Of a stretch of DNA of 35,509 bases, positions 25,640 to 34,000 are shown piece by piece. Numbering within the stretch: the first letter of the stretch is position 1; every line of letters begins with the position of its first letter. The notes beneath the pieces were generated by a model. That model was given only the letters and a program-made list of their open reading frames with translations. It made no database searches and was not told where the DNA came from. The stretch is from positions 1 through 35,509 of the forward strand of contig JAEZQK010000070.1 in the NCBI GenBank assembly GCA_023413135.1, read 5' to 3'. This DNA is from Bacillota bacterium. GTDB taxonomy: Bacteria; Bacillota; Clostridia; Christensenellales; Aristaeellaceae. The translations under genes were made by a program, and so were the position numbers.

Positions 25640-26199
25640 TCTATCTTCAACTGTTTTATGAATTTTTCAAAACCGGCTTATTCGCCATAGGCGGCGGCTT
25701 GGCCACCTTGCCATTCCTGGAGAAAATATCGGAAATCACCGGCTGGTTCACCAAGGCGGAGCTGACGAACATGATCGCCATTTCCGAATCCACCCCCGGT
25801 CCCATCGGCATCAATATGGCAACATATGTCGGCTTTACAACGGCCGGAATTTTGGGGGCTATTGTTGCTACGCTGGCCGAGGTCCTGCCATCCTTCATCA
25901 TCGTGCTGATTGTCGCACGCTTTTTGCAGTCCTTCAGCGAAAACCTGACCGTCAAATCAGTTTTTTACAGCCTGCGTCCCGCATCCGTCGGCTTGATTAC
26001 CGCGGCAGGGTATAGCGTGCTGAAGATCGCGCTGCTGAATGTGGATCTTTTTGGTTTAAGCTCCAACTTACTGGACCTGTTCCAGTGGAAAAGCCTGCTG
26101 CTGGCGGCGGCCATCTATTTTGTCATCAAAAAGTGGAAGCCGCACCCGGTGATCTCCATCGCCATCTCCGCAGTGATAGGAGTCATATTCCAATTTTGA
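25636..26199 (+). CDS. Chromate transporter (CHR) family protein, second half-size subunit
   Basis: This is a membrane protein of 187 aa, paralogous to the preceding gene. Motifs are FAIGGGLATLPFLEK near the N-terminus and AISESTPGPIGINMATYVG, followed by about five more spans. The ATG overlaps the previous stop (ATGA), so the two halves are made together and probably form a heterodimer. A bidirectional terminator follows 24 nt downstream. Confidence 0.9.
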   Translation: MIYLQLFYEFFKTGLFAIGGGLATLPFLEKISEITGWFTKAELTNMIAISESTPGPIGINMATYVGFTTAGILGAIVATLAEVLPSFIIVLIVARFLQSFSENLTVKSVFYSLRPASVGLITAAGYSVLKIALLNVDLFGLSSNLLDLFQWKSLLLAAAIYFVIKKWKPHPVISIAISAVIGVIFQF

Positions 26200-26223
26200 A
26201 TGGGGTCCAAATGGCAGATAAAG

Positions 26224-26267
26224 AAAAAACCCCCGCTCCGCCAGAAATGGCGGCAGCTGGGGTTTTT
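26224..26267. terminator. Bidirectional intrinsic terminator
   Basis: AAAAAACCCC at the left pairs with GGGGTTTTT at the right around an inner stem GCCA/TGGC. A T run follows the stem on either strand. It separates the convergent chromate-transporter and LUD-domain genes. Confidence 0.85.
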
Positions 26268-26286
26268 GATTATAATGCCAATGGCT

Positions 26287-26910
26287 TTAATAACCCGCAT
26301 CTTCATGAACAATCAACAAAGTCATTCTTCCTTTTATACTCTGGCCTTCAATGGTCGATATGATATTGCATACGCGTTCTGGTGCAAGACAATCGACACA
26401 GTATCCTATTGATACGCACGGCGGGTTATAGCCTGCCCTTTTTGCATTTTGCGGTGAAGCTGTATTCTTTGCTCTCTTCATGGCCTCATCATGCGTTTTT
26501 GTTATTTTGTTTTTTCCAACTATTATGTAAACCTTATCCGGACCATATGCAAGCGCCGCTACTCTATTGCCACTATGATCTATATTTACAATTCTGCCAT
26601 CTATTGAAACCGCATTAGCGCCTGATATATAACAATCGGCCAACAACGAACTCCTTTTGAGCAAACGGATTTCATCATGGTTTTCTCCAAGCTCTTTATC
26701 ATAAACAATATTCCCCCTTTTCCGGAAAGCTTCTGTAATGCCCATATTTTGGAGGGTTTGAGAATGGCCTATTCCGATAGTGGCGCCATTTGGAACATCT
26801 TCTAAAAGATAATCCTTTGCATCTTTAAAAGTATCAAACCAAAGTACCCTAATGTTTCGCTTTAAGAAATTGCTTTCAAGCGCCTCAATGATATATGAGG
26901 TTTTAGCCAT
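26287..26910 (-). CDS. LUD-domain (LutC/DUF162-like) protein
   Basis: This is a predicted cytoplasmic protein of 207 aa covering a single LUD domain. LUD proteins include LutB/LutC of lactate oxidation, but stand-alone ones are of unclear function. Visible features are IGIGHSQTL (45-53), SGANAVSIDGRIVNIDHSGNRVAAL (central) and VYIIVGKNKI. A cysteine cluster (C165, C171, C174, C181; CVSIGYCVDC) near the C-terminus could hold a metal or iron-sulfur centre. GGGAGG lies before the ATG. No lutA or lutB gene is adjacent, which argues against a complete lactate-oxidation set here. The ribosome-binding site lies inside the remnant of another gene. Confidence 0.82.
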   Translation of the reverse strand: MAKTSYIIEALESNFLKRNIRVLWFDTFKDAKDYLLEDVPNGATIGIGHSQTLQNMGITEAFRKRGNIVYDKELGENHDEIRLLKRSSLLADCYISGANAVSIDGRIVNIDHSGNRVAALAYGPDKVYIIVGKNKITKTHDEAMKRAKNTASPQNAKRAGYNPPCVSIGYCVDCLAPERVCNIISTIEGQSIKGRMTLLIVHEDAGY

Positions 26911-27104
26911 GAGATCCTCCCAAATAGTGCATCAACTGCATTTTTATTTTCGAAGATTACATCGACGCTATATGCATCATACACATGCTCATTATAACCG
27001 CCCCAAAGCATGCCGTAAATATCTTCGATCTTCCTGCCAGGAAAGCCGCCATAAACCGGCGTCTTCCAGCTACATATCAAATACGGCCTGATATATCGCG
27101 GGTG
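26862..27104 (-). pseudogene. Remnant of an unidentified gene upstream of the LUD gene
   Basis: An open stretch of about 65 codons reads RYIRPYLICSWKTPVYGG, then KIEDIYGMLWGGYNEHVYDA, and on to NAVDALFGRIS. It looks like real protein, with aromatic-rich and conserved-looking sequence. A stop lies just upstream (TGA at 27107-27105), there is no ATG with a ribosome-binding site, and the frame then runs into the LUD gene in another frame. I do not recognise the family. The best reading is the C-terminal part of a gene that lost its front. A short real gene starting at TTG 27080 is the alternative. Confidence 0.35.
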
Positions 27105-27175
27105 TCAAACAAGAGTATGGGATGGAAAAGCTTTGGGTCGGAAATACTAGGCGTCAAGAAAAGGAGGAAATGATA

Positions 27176-27451
27176 ATGGAAGATGGACCCGGAGATCTTG
27201 ACAGTATCAAAGGCGAATTGCCCATAGGGCTCGGCATGCGGTTGATGCAGGATCGGACCGCCATGGACCGGTATACCGCTTTGCCCGACGCGGAGAAAAA
27301 GCGCATCTTGAGCTATGTGGAGGGAGGCGCAACCGGTGACGATGCGGAGCAGCGGGTTACCCAAACCGTAAAAAGCCTCCATGACGGCATCCCCGGGTTT
27401 TACATGGAGCAGCAGCCTGCTGCTTTTAAAAGCAAGCCGCCCAAAGTGTAA
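27176..27451 (+). CDS. Small conserved-type hypothetical protein
   Basis: This is a soluble protein of 91 aa. AAGGAGG (27161-27167) is 8 nt from the ATG at 27176; the ATG at 27170 is too close. The core reads LPIGLGMRLMQDRTAMDRY followed by LPDAEKKRILSYVEG. This resembles small Clostridial proteins I recall with a GFGMAL-x-AM-F-LPE-E-K pattern, which have no known function. It has no membrane span or signal peptide and is probably helical. A terminator follows. Confidence 0.7.
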   Translation: MEDGPGDLDSIKGELPIGLGMRLMQDRTAMDRYTALPDAEKKRILSYVEGGATGDDAEQRVTQTVKSLHDGIPGFYMEQQPAAFKSKPPKV

Positions 27452-27499
27452 TCATGCTCCGGCAGGGACTGCGTCCTATCCAAGCCTGATGCAGCTTTG

Positions 27500-27532
27500 A
27501 AAAGGTCACCGGATACTTTCGGTGGCTTTTTT
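27500..27532 (+). terminator. Intrinsic terminator after the small protein gene
   Basis: GTCACCG and CGGTGGC form a 7-bp stem (one G-T pair), extended by A/T pairs with a bulge, followed by six T (27527-27532). Confidence 0.8.
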
Positions 27533-27614
27533 GTTTTGCCCAAGGCCCCCCCTTGCCGCAAAACAAACGGAATGCGTATAAAAACAGGGAAAAGACCAAT
27601 TTTCGCTTTTTCCC

Positions 27615-27622
27615 GCCGATAT
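27615..27622 (+). promoter_or_regulatory. Possible sigma-D (motility-type) -10 element
   Basis: GCCGATAT equals the -10 consensus of sigma-D/sigma-28 promoters. It lies 37 nt before the hemerythrin start, so transcription would begin about 30 nt upstream of the ATG. The expected -35 TAAA is not present at the right spacing (CAAT or CCAA instead), so this is a half-match. A sigma-A -10-like TATACT lies at 27633-27638 as an alternative. Confidence 0.35.
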
Positions 27623-27659
27623 ATAAAGTGTCTATACTTTTGGAAAAGGAGATCAAGCG

Positions 27660-28082
27660 ATGGTCTGGAAAGAGAAGTACAAGATCGGCGTGCCTCTCAT
27701 CGATGAGCAGCACGAAGAACTGTTCCGGCGCGTTACCGATTTTCTGGAGACGCTTAGGTCTGGCGGGGAATGGGCGCAAAAGGTATCCAAAGTCAACGAG
27801 ACCCTGTCTTTTATGAAAGACTATGTGGTCGTGCATTTCAGGGATGAGGAAGCCTATCAGCAAAGCATCGGCTACCCGGACCTTGACATCCACCGCGCCG
27901 TTCACAAGGATATGGTAAACTATGTGGTCTCCTTTGCGGAAGCCTATGAAAAGCAGGGCTATCAGGAAGCGCTGGTGCAGCAGTTCGGCGGGAGGCTGTT
28001 GGCCTGGCTGATCAACCACGTGGTTGCCACCGATCAAAAAATCGCCATATATGCAAAAACGCAGGGAGGGGCTGTACAATGA
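27660..28082 (+). CDS. Bacteriohemerythrin
   Basis: This is a cytoplasmic oxygen-binding protein of 140 aa with a di-iron centre in a four-helix bundle. All seven usual ligand residues can be placed: His18 (DEQHEELF), His59 and Glu63 (VVHFRDEEAY), His78 and His82 (DIHRAVHKDM), His120 and Asp125 (INHVVATDQK). Length is normal. An AAGGAGA site precedes the ATG. It overlaps CheX by 4 bases. In anaerobes such proteins bind O2 for sensing or protection; pairing with CheX suggests a link to chemotaxis. Confidence 0.93.
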   Translation: MVWKEKYKIGVPLIDEQHEELFRRVTDFLETLRSGGEWAQKVSKVNETLSFMKDYVVVHFRDEEAYQQSIGYPDLDIHRAVHKDMVNYVVSFAEAYEKQGYQEALVQQFGGRLLAWLINHVVATDQKIAIYAKTQGGAVQ

Positions 28083-28546
28083 GCAATGCATTATACCCTC
28101 CCCTCTCCAAAGCCACCTGCGAAGTATTCAAACTGATGCTGGATCTGGACGCTTCCGCCGGCACACCCCATACCCTTTTGAGCCTTAACGAGGCAAAAGA
28201 CGATATCCAGGTAGCCGTGGAGATCACGGGCGACCTTAACGGGGATATTTATTACCGCTTTCCCAGGGAAACGACGCTGAAAATGGTCAATATCATGAGC
28301 GGCATGGTATTTAACCAGGTGGATGAATTTGTGACCTCCGCCCTGGGGGAGATTGCCAACATCATCAGCGGCAATGCCATGACCACCCTGTCGGAGCTGA
28401 ACGTATCATGCGATATCCTTCCGCCCCGCATCCTGGGCGGGGAGGAACCGCTTCCCACGCAAATCCTTGCGGATATGACGGTTATCGATGTGAATACGTA
28501 TATCGGCAATGTTTCTTTGGGCATTCATGTAAGGCCCAGGGGCTGA
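28079..28546 (+). CDS. CheX-family chemotaxis phosphatase-like protein
   Basis: This is a cytoplasmic protein of 155 aa. The CheC/CheX/FliY phosphatases use a Glu and an Asn spaced E-x-x-N to dephosphorylate CheY-P; here E91-I-A-N94 in SALGEIANIISGNA fits. GDLNGDIYYRFP and the C-terminal NVSLGIHVRP match the beta-sheet dimer part of CheX. The ATG overlaps the hemerythrin stop (ATGA). No other che gene is in the window, so the target CheY lies elsewhere. Confidence 0.85.
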   Translation: MSNALYPPLSKATCEVFKLMLDLDASAGTPHTLLSLNEAKDDIQVAVEITGDLNGDIYYRFPRETTLKMVNIMSGMVFNQVDEFVTSALGEIANIISGNAMTTLSELNVSCDILPPRILGGEEPLPTQILADMTVIDVNTYIGNVSLGIHVRPRG

Positions 28547-28599
28547 CAGACCTTAAGTCCGCCACGAAAAATGCTGTTCAGCCAAAGCAGCGCAAAGCA

Positions 28600-28636
28600 A
28601 AGGGACTGGCGCACCGGTTAAGTGCGGCAGTCCCTT
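28600..28636. terminator. Strong hairpin between the convergent CheX and zinc-ribbon genes
   Basis: AAGGGACTG plus CGCAC pair with GTGCG plus CAGTCCCTT, with one G-G mismatch and a 7-base loop. The T tract is poor on the plus strand and modest on the minus strand (CCCTTTGCTTTG). Its position between convergent genes suggests a two-way terminator. Confidence 0.55.
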
Positions 28637-28716
28637 GCATGAATAGCTTCAATCTCCTGGCTTGATCGATAAAGAAGCGCCCGGTATTCTTTGCGTCCCC
28701 ACATAAACGCAATTTG

Positions 28717-29130
28717 CTACGCCTTCATTTTAAACTGATTTTTACAGCGGCCGCAGGTGACCGTAACCTCCCCCACACGATGGGGCAGGCGCAGCCAGCT
28801 ATGGCATTTAGGGCATTTGAAATATTTATATTCCTTGCGATTTTGATGCCTTACCGCCGCCTGGCTCCATTTGGTCTTCAACCTGTTCAGCAAACATTGA
28901 TAACGCAAGTTCTCAGCCCGGCGCCTTTCAATGTTTTTTGAAAACATCCGGTAGATCACAAAAACATAAACAACCAGGCCTAAAAGCGTAAGCAGCGGTA
29001 TGCCCGCAAAGCTACCGATGATATACAGCGCAAATCCGCCCCACAAAAGCACCTTGGAAAGCTCATCACCGCCATAGCGCTCATTCATAAAGGACCGGAC
29101 AGTCTGTTTCACCTTTTCCCAAAATGGCAT
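28717..29130 (-). CDS. Small membrane protein with a C-terminal zinc ribbon
   Basis: This is a membrane protein of 137 aa. Two hydrophobic segments (about 28-45 and 48-64) follow a short N-terminal amphipathic region. A basic linker is followed by a zinc-ribbon motif, CPKC and CGRC, about 22 residues apart near the C-terminus. The zinc ribbon is expected to face the cytoplasm. It is the last gene of an operon with DUF5685-like and DnaJ genes (28 nt after DnaJ). Function is unknown. Confidence 0.8.
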   Translation of the reverse strand: MPFWEKVKQTVRSFMNERYGGDELSKVLLWGGFALYIIGSFAGIPLLTLLGLVVYVFVIYRMFSKNIERRRAENLRYQCLLNRLKTKWSQAAVRHQNRKEYKYFKCPKCHSWLRLPHRVGEVTVTCGRCKNQFKMKA

Positions 29131-29158
29131 GTTCGATATATCCCTTCCTATATGTTTC

Positions 29159-29911
29159 TCAATACCCTATCACGCAGGGACAAAAGCGCAGGCCATTGCA
29201 AAAGCAGTTACAAAGAATATTGGCCAGGCACAACGAAAGGCAGGGATTGCGGCAAAGCTGCCCCGGAAAGCCATAGCGCCGCCCTGCCTGCCGGTAGCTG
29301 AATCCGCCGGCTTGTAGGCGGGAAAGCCAGTTTTGATACTCCACGTTGCCGGGATCCATATGCACTGCGGTGCGGGCGTCGTTCATGGCCGCAATCCGGT
29401 TTCCCAGCCCCAGGTTGGCGCAAGAACTCCAATAATACCAGGAGGCGGTGCGGTTGTCCATTTCGCCTAGCATAAAAAGCGCATCCTGGTACCGCCTTTC
29501 CTCCACCGCCTGCTTTACGCTTGCAAACCTTGGGTCGTCGGCATCGCCATAGCTTTCCTGCCCGCTGTAACCGCCCCGCTGCGTAAATGCTCCGCCAAAC
29601 ATTTCCCAAAAATCATTGAAATCGCCATATCCGCCGTAGCCCTGCTGCTGCCCTTGCCCTGCGTAGGGGCTGCCGCCCGTATACGGGGAGGATTGGCCGC
29701 CGTACCCAAAGTCCTGCCCGCTGCCCCCCTTTTTATGCTTGATGAGCAGCGTGTAGGCTTCGTTGATTTCCCTCATTTTTGCCTCAGCCGCGGGAGAGCC
29801 GCCGTTGAGGTCGGGATGATATATTTTGGCCAGCTTCCTGTAAGCCGCCTTGATCTCTTCCTCGGAGGCACTATGGCTTACGTTCAGCACCTCATAGGGA
29901 TCACGGTTCAT
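29159..29911 (-). CDS. DnaJ-domain protein with a Cys-rich tail
   Basis: This is a J-domain co-chaperone-like protein of 250 aa. The J domain (about 3-62) has the HPD motif (32-34) that stimulates DnaK. It is followed by a Gly/Tyr/Gln-rich linker (about 62-120), a helical TPR-like region (about 125-205) and a C-terminal tail (about 218-250) with nine Cys in CRNPCLSLC, CNCFC and CPC groups. It lacks the normal DnaJ zinc-finger repeats (CxxCxGxG) and client-binding domain, so it is a specialised type. The start overlaps the DUF5685 stop (ATGA), which points to joint production. The tail may bind metal, be acylated, or sit in the membrane. Confidence 0.85.
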   Translation of the reverse strand: MNRDPYEVLNVSHSASEEEIKAAYRKLAKIYHPDLNGGSPAAEAKMREINEAYTLLIKHKKGGSGQDFGYGGQSSPYTGGSPYAGQGQQQGYGGYGDFNDFWEMFGGAFTQRGGYSGQESYGDADDPRFASVKQAVEERRYQDALFMLGEMDNRTASWYYWSSCANLGLGNRIAAMNDARTAVHMDPGNVEYQNWLSRLQAGGFSYRQAGRRYGFPGQLCRNPCLSLCLANILCNCFCNGLRFCPCVIGY

Positions 29912-30771
29912 GCATTCGTCTCCGTTTCCGTAAGGTTTTCCTTTAGTTTGCGCTTGTTTTTCTGCTGGATTTGTTCATAGCGCGTCCATATGCCAGAATA
30001 CAGGATATTGCGCAAAATATCCACATCTTTTTCAAGAGGCAAAATTTCAAAAGCCTCGGTACATTCCGCAATCATCATGGAAAGGCTGTCCTTCAGGGTT
30101 AATTCATACTGATCCTCACCCTTCATTTTGATCAGCGGATTAAAGCGCTTCTTCCTAAGATCGGCCGGCAGGTCCTCATAGGCATCCATCAGGTAGACAA
30201 AGCGTCCGATGGCTCCGCCTATTAATCGCAGCGCGCCCGACCAATAATCCTTGCGTACCGCGTAAATCTCCCCCAGCAAATGCGCAGTCAGATTGGCGAG
30301 GCAGTCAACATCCGCGTTGGATTCCTTTTCCAGTTCGCCGATGTTTAAAAGCGTACGGGCGATTGTTTCGCATTTTTCAGGATACAGCGCCTTTGCCTTA
30401 AGATAAGCGTCTTGAAGCAGCTTGGCCTGCGCAAGCCCCGCGAAGCTTTGGTCATCGGCCCAATTGTCCATGCATTTATGATAAGCCAGGACGATGTTCA
30501 TGTCCGCGGCATACTCGCTGAACTCCGTTTGAATAAACGTTTGCTTTTTGGCGGGGTGGAACACACAATAGCCGCCGGTTTCCGTTTCTTCAGGCTCGTA
30601 CAGGGAATTGAGCAGGATGGAAAGAAACGTCATGTCGTTGCTTAAGGTTATGCGCCCTTTGTTGCCATACCGCTGCTTGAGGGTGCGGCACAGGCCGCAG
30701 TAGATGCCCTGGTAGCGTTTCAGTGCGGTTTTGGAAATAGTGCCAGGATCAATGGTAATATATCCGAACAC
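29908..30771 (-). CDS. DUF5685-like protein
   Basis: This is a predicted all-helical cytoplasmic protein of 287 aa. It begins with MFGYITIDP and has a CGLC motif (25-28), as I recall for DUF5685; the family function is not known. Two acidic motifs stand out: D102-x-x-x-D-D (MDNWADD) and D196-x-x-E-D-x-x-x-D204 (LMDAYEDLPAD), about 95 residues apart, followed by RKKRFNP. This spacing and the wording around the second motif resemble squalene/phytoene synthases, which bind diphosphate through two DxxxD motifs. The start is GTG at 30771 with AAGGAGG 9 nt before it. It is first in an operon with DnaJ and a zinc-ribbon protein. Confidence 0.75.
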   Translation of the reverse strand: MFGYITIDPGTISKTALKRYQGIYCGLCRTLKQRYGNKGRITLSNDMTFLSILLNSLYEPEETETGGYCVFHPAKKQTFIQTEFSEYAADMNIVLAYHKCMDNWADDQSFAGLAQAKLLQDAYLKAKALYPEKCETIARTLLNIGELEKESNADVDCLANLTAHLLGEIYAVRKDYWSGALRLIGGAIGRFVYLMDAYEDLPADLRKKRFNPLIKMKGEDQYELTLKDSLSMMIAECTEAFEILPLEKDVDILRNILYSGIWTRYEQIQQKNKRKLKENLTETETNA

Positions 30772-31036
30772 CGTGCGTCCCTCCTTCGCACATCATTTTG
30801 GATTATTTTCGGTAACCCTTACCATATCGTTTCCCCGATTGATATTTCTTATCGTTTTTTCCATGATCCGGATTCAGTATACATGCAAAATATGAACGAA
30901 ATATAAATTCACAAACAATGATTTGATCACACCATTCGGTAAAGAGAGATATCATACCCTGACCACTCCTGTGAACGAATAATCCCACCTCATGGCGGAA
31001 GAATAATCTTAAATTCGCTTTAAGGAGGAAGCAAAA

Positions 31037-34000
31037 CTGAGTCTCGAACCGGTGAAAAGCAATGATGCCAACGACAGCATTTTTCATCTGGGCATCGACG
31101 TTGGCTCGACAACCATAAAGCTTGCCGTTCTTAACCAGGGAGACACATTGCTTGACAGCAGTTATAGCAGGCACTATGCCGATCTTTGGACTACGCTTCA
31201 AAAACTTATTTCCGAATTGTATGATGGATTTGGGGATGCTCCCGTAGCCGTAACTGTCACCGGGTCGGGAGGCCTTTCCATCTCAGAAAGGCTGGATTTG
31301 CCGTTTATCCAGGAAGTCATTGCAGGCAGCAAAGCCATTGAGCGGTTTAACCCGGATGTGAAAACAATCATCGAGCTGGGCGGGGAAGACGCAAAATTAA
31401 CCTTTTTGGAAAACGGCGCGGACCTGAGAATGAACGGGATCTGCGCGGGGGGAACAGGCGCATTTATCGATCAAATGGCAGTCCTTTTGAAAACGGATGC
31501 CGCCGGGCTGAATACGCTTGCCGAAAATTGCAACACCATTTATCCTATTGCCGCCCGGTGCGGCGTATTTGCCAAAACCGATATTCAGGCGCTGCTGAAC
31601 GATGGAGCCCGGAAAGAGGACATTGCGGCCTCCATCTTTCAGGCGGTGGTCCATCAAACCATCGGCGGGCTGGCATGCGGAAGAAAAATACAAGGGAAGG
31701 TGGCCTTTCTGGGCGGGCCTTTGCATTTTTTGCCGCAGCTTAGGCTGAAATTTCAGGAGACCCTGCGCTTAAACGATGATGAGATGATCGTGCCGGAGAA
31801 AGCGGAATCTTACGTGGCCATCGGGGCCGCGCTTTGCACCGGAATGCAAGGAGGCAGTCATGCAGATGAAACGGAACTATCATTCAAACAACTGCTCGGC
31901 AAAATCAAAGCGGCCCAAAAAAGCCAGGGTCATATAGCCCGCCTTGAGCCTTTGTTTGTAAGTGATGATGCATACCGGTGTTTCCAAGCAAGGCACGCCC
32001 AGCTTAAAGTAAAAAGAAAACCGCTGGCGGCCCATCAGGGAAAATGCTTCCTGGGCCTGGATGTTGGTTCCACCACCTGCAAAGCCGCTCTCATCGACGA
32101 GGAAGGCGCCCTCCTTTTTTCCTATTATGGAAACAACGATGGAAGTCCGCTTCTTAACGCAGCAAAAATGCTTAAGGAGGTATATGCCCGTCTTCCCGCG
32201 CAGGCGGAGATTTCCTATTCGGCTGTCACGGGCTATGGAGAAAATCTGATCAAAGCGGCGTTTTCCTGTGACATGGGAGAAGTGGAGACGGTTGCCCACC
32301 TTAATGCCTCGGAGCATTTTTTGCCGGGGGTGGAATTGATCCTGGATATCGGCGGGCAGGACATGAAGTGCATCAAGGTGCGGGATGGGATGATCGACAG
32401 CGTACTTCTCAATGAAGCATGCTCCTCCGGCTGCGGTTCTTTTATTGAAACGTTTGCAAAATCGCTGGATTTGACCACCCAGGCGTTTGTGCGCAAAGGA
32501 ATTGAAGCCTCCTCTCCCGTGGATCTTGGCTCACGCTGCACGGTATTCATGAATTCCAAGGTCAAGCAAGCCCAAAAAGAAGGCATTTCAGTGGGAGACA
32601 TATCCGCCGGGCTTTGCTATTCCGTAATCAAAAACGCGCTTTATAAAGTAATGAAAGTGAAGCACCCCTCTGAGCTGGGTAATAGGATCATGGTACAGGG
32701 CGGGACATTCCTGAATGATGCCGTTTTGCGGAGCCTGGAGATGATTACGGGAAAAGAAGTCGTCCGGCCGGACATTGCCGGGTTCATGGGCGCGTTTGGA
32801 GCCGCCCTGCTGGCAAAGTATTCCTTTCGGGAAGGGATCAAATCATCACTGATTCCCGCCGCGCAGCTTGATATATTTTCTGTGGAAACGAAGACCGCAC
32901 GGTGCGGCGGGTGCATGAACCACTGCCTGCTGACCGTTAATGTCTTTAACGACGGAAGAAAGTTCATTACCGGCAACCGCTGCGAAAAAGGCGCGGGTTT
33001 AAGCAGGCCAAATCCCATTCCCAATCTCTTTGAGTACAAATACCGCAGGCTTTTTGAGTACCAGCCGCTTCCCATGGAAAAAGCAACCCGGGGAGTGATC
33101 GGCATTCCGCGTGTACTCAATATGTACGAAAACTATCCCTTCTGGTTCACCTTTTTTACGACGCTTGGCTTTCGGGTCGAGCTGTCCCCGGCTTCCAGCA
33201 GAAAGCTGTATGAAAGCGGCGTGGATACCGTTTCTTCCGATACGGCCTGCTACCCTGCCAAGTTGGTCCATGGCCATATCCTGGCTCTTATCAAACAAAA
33301 CATAAAGCACATTTTTTATCCCTGCATCCCCAAGGAACATGCGGAAGTCCGTAGCGCCGACAATCATTACAACTGCCCGATGGTGATTTCCTATCCGGAA
33401 GTCATCCGGGCAAATATGGATGTATTGCGTGAAAATGGCGTACGCTTTCACCAGCCTTTTTTGCCATACCATGTAAAGGACGGGCTAGTGCAAAGGCTGC
33501 TTGAAGAGTTCCGTGAATTCCATCTGTCAAGCAAGGAAGTGAAGCATGCGATTGAGCTCGCCTTAATAGAAGATCAAAGGTTCAAGGAGGATATTAGGAA
33601 AAAAGGCGAGGAGGCTCTCCGCTGGCTTAACGAAACCGGGCACTTGGGCATAGTCCTGTCGGGCAGGCCGTATCACCTGGATCCGGAAGTGAACCATGGA
33701 ATTCCGAATCTATTGACTTCTTTAGAGATGGCTGTTCTTACCGAAGATTCCGTAGCGCATCTGGGCAATGCGGAGCGGCCATTGCGCGTAAGGGATCAAT
33801 GGATGTATCACTCCCGGCTGTACCAGGCGGCGGATTTTGTATCCCGGCAAGAAAATCTTGAACTGGTGCAATTGAATTCCTTTGGCTGCGGACCGGATTC
33901 CATCGCGTCCGACCAGGCGCAGGAGATTTTACAGAGGCAAGGAAAACCCTATACCATGATCAAGATCGATGAGGCCTGCAATCTGGGCGCCATCAGGATA

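Noticed and set aside
26287..26910. LUD gene as part of a lactate-oxidation lutABC operon
   Set aside because: No lutA or lutB neighbour is present and the gene stands alone, so a stand-alone LUD protein is the safer call.
30803..31201. Minus-strand frame of 132 codons covering the start of the activase gene
   Set aside because: It overlaps a strong gene and has no plausible ribosome-binding site or domain.
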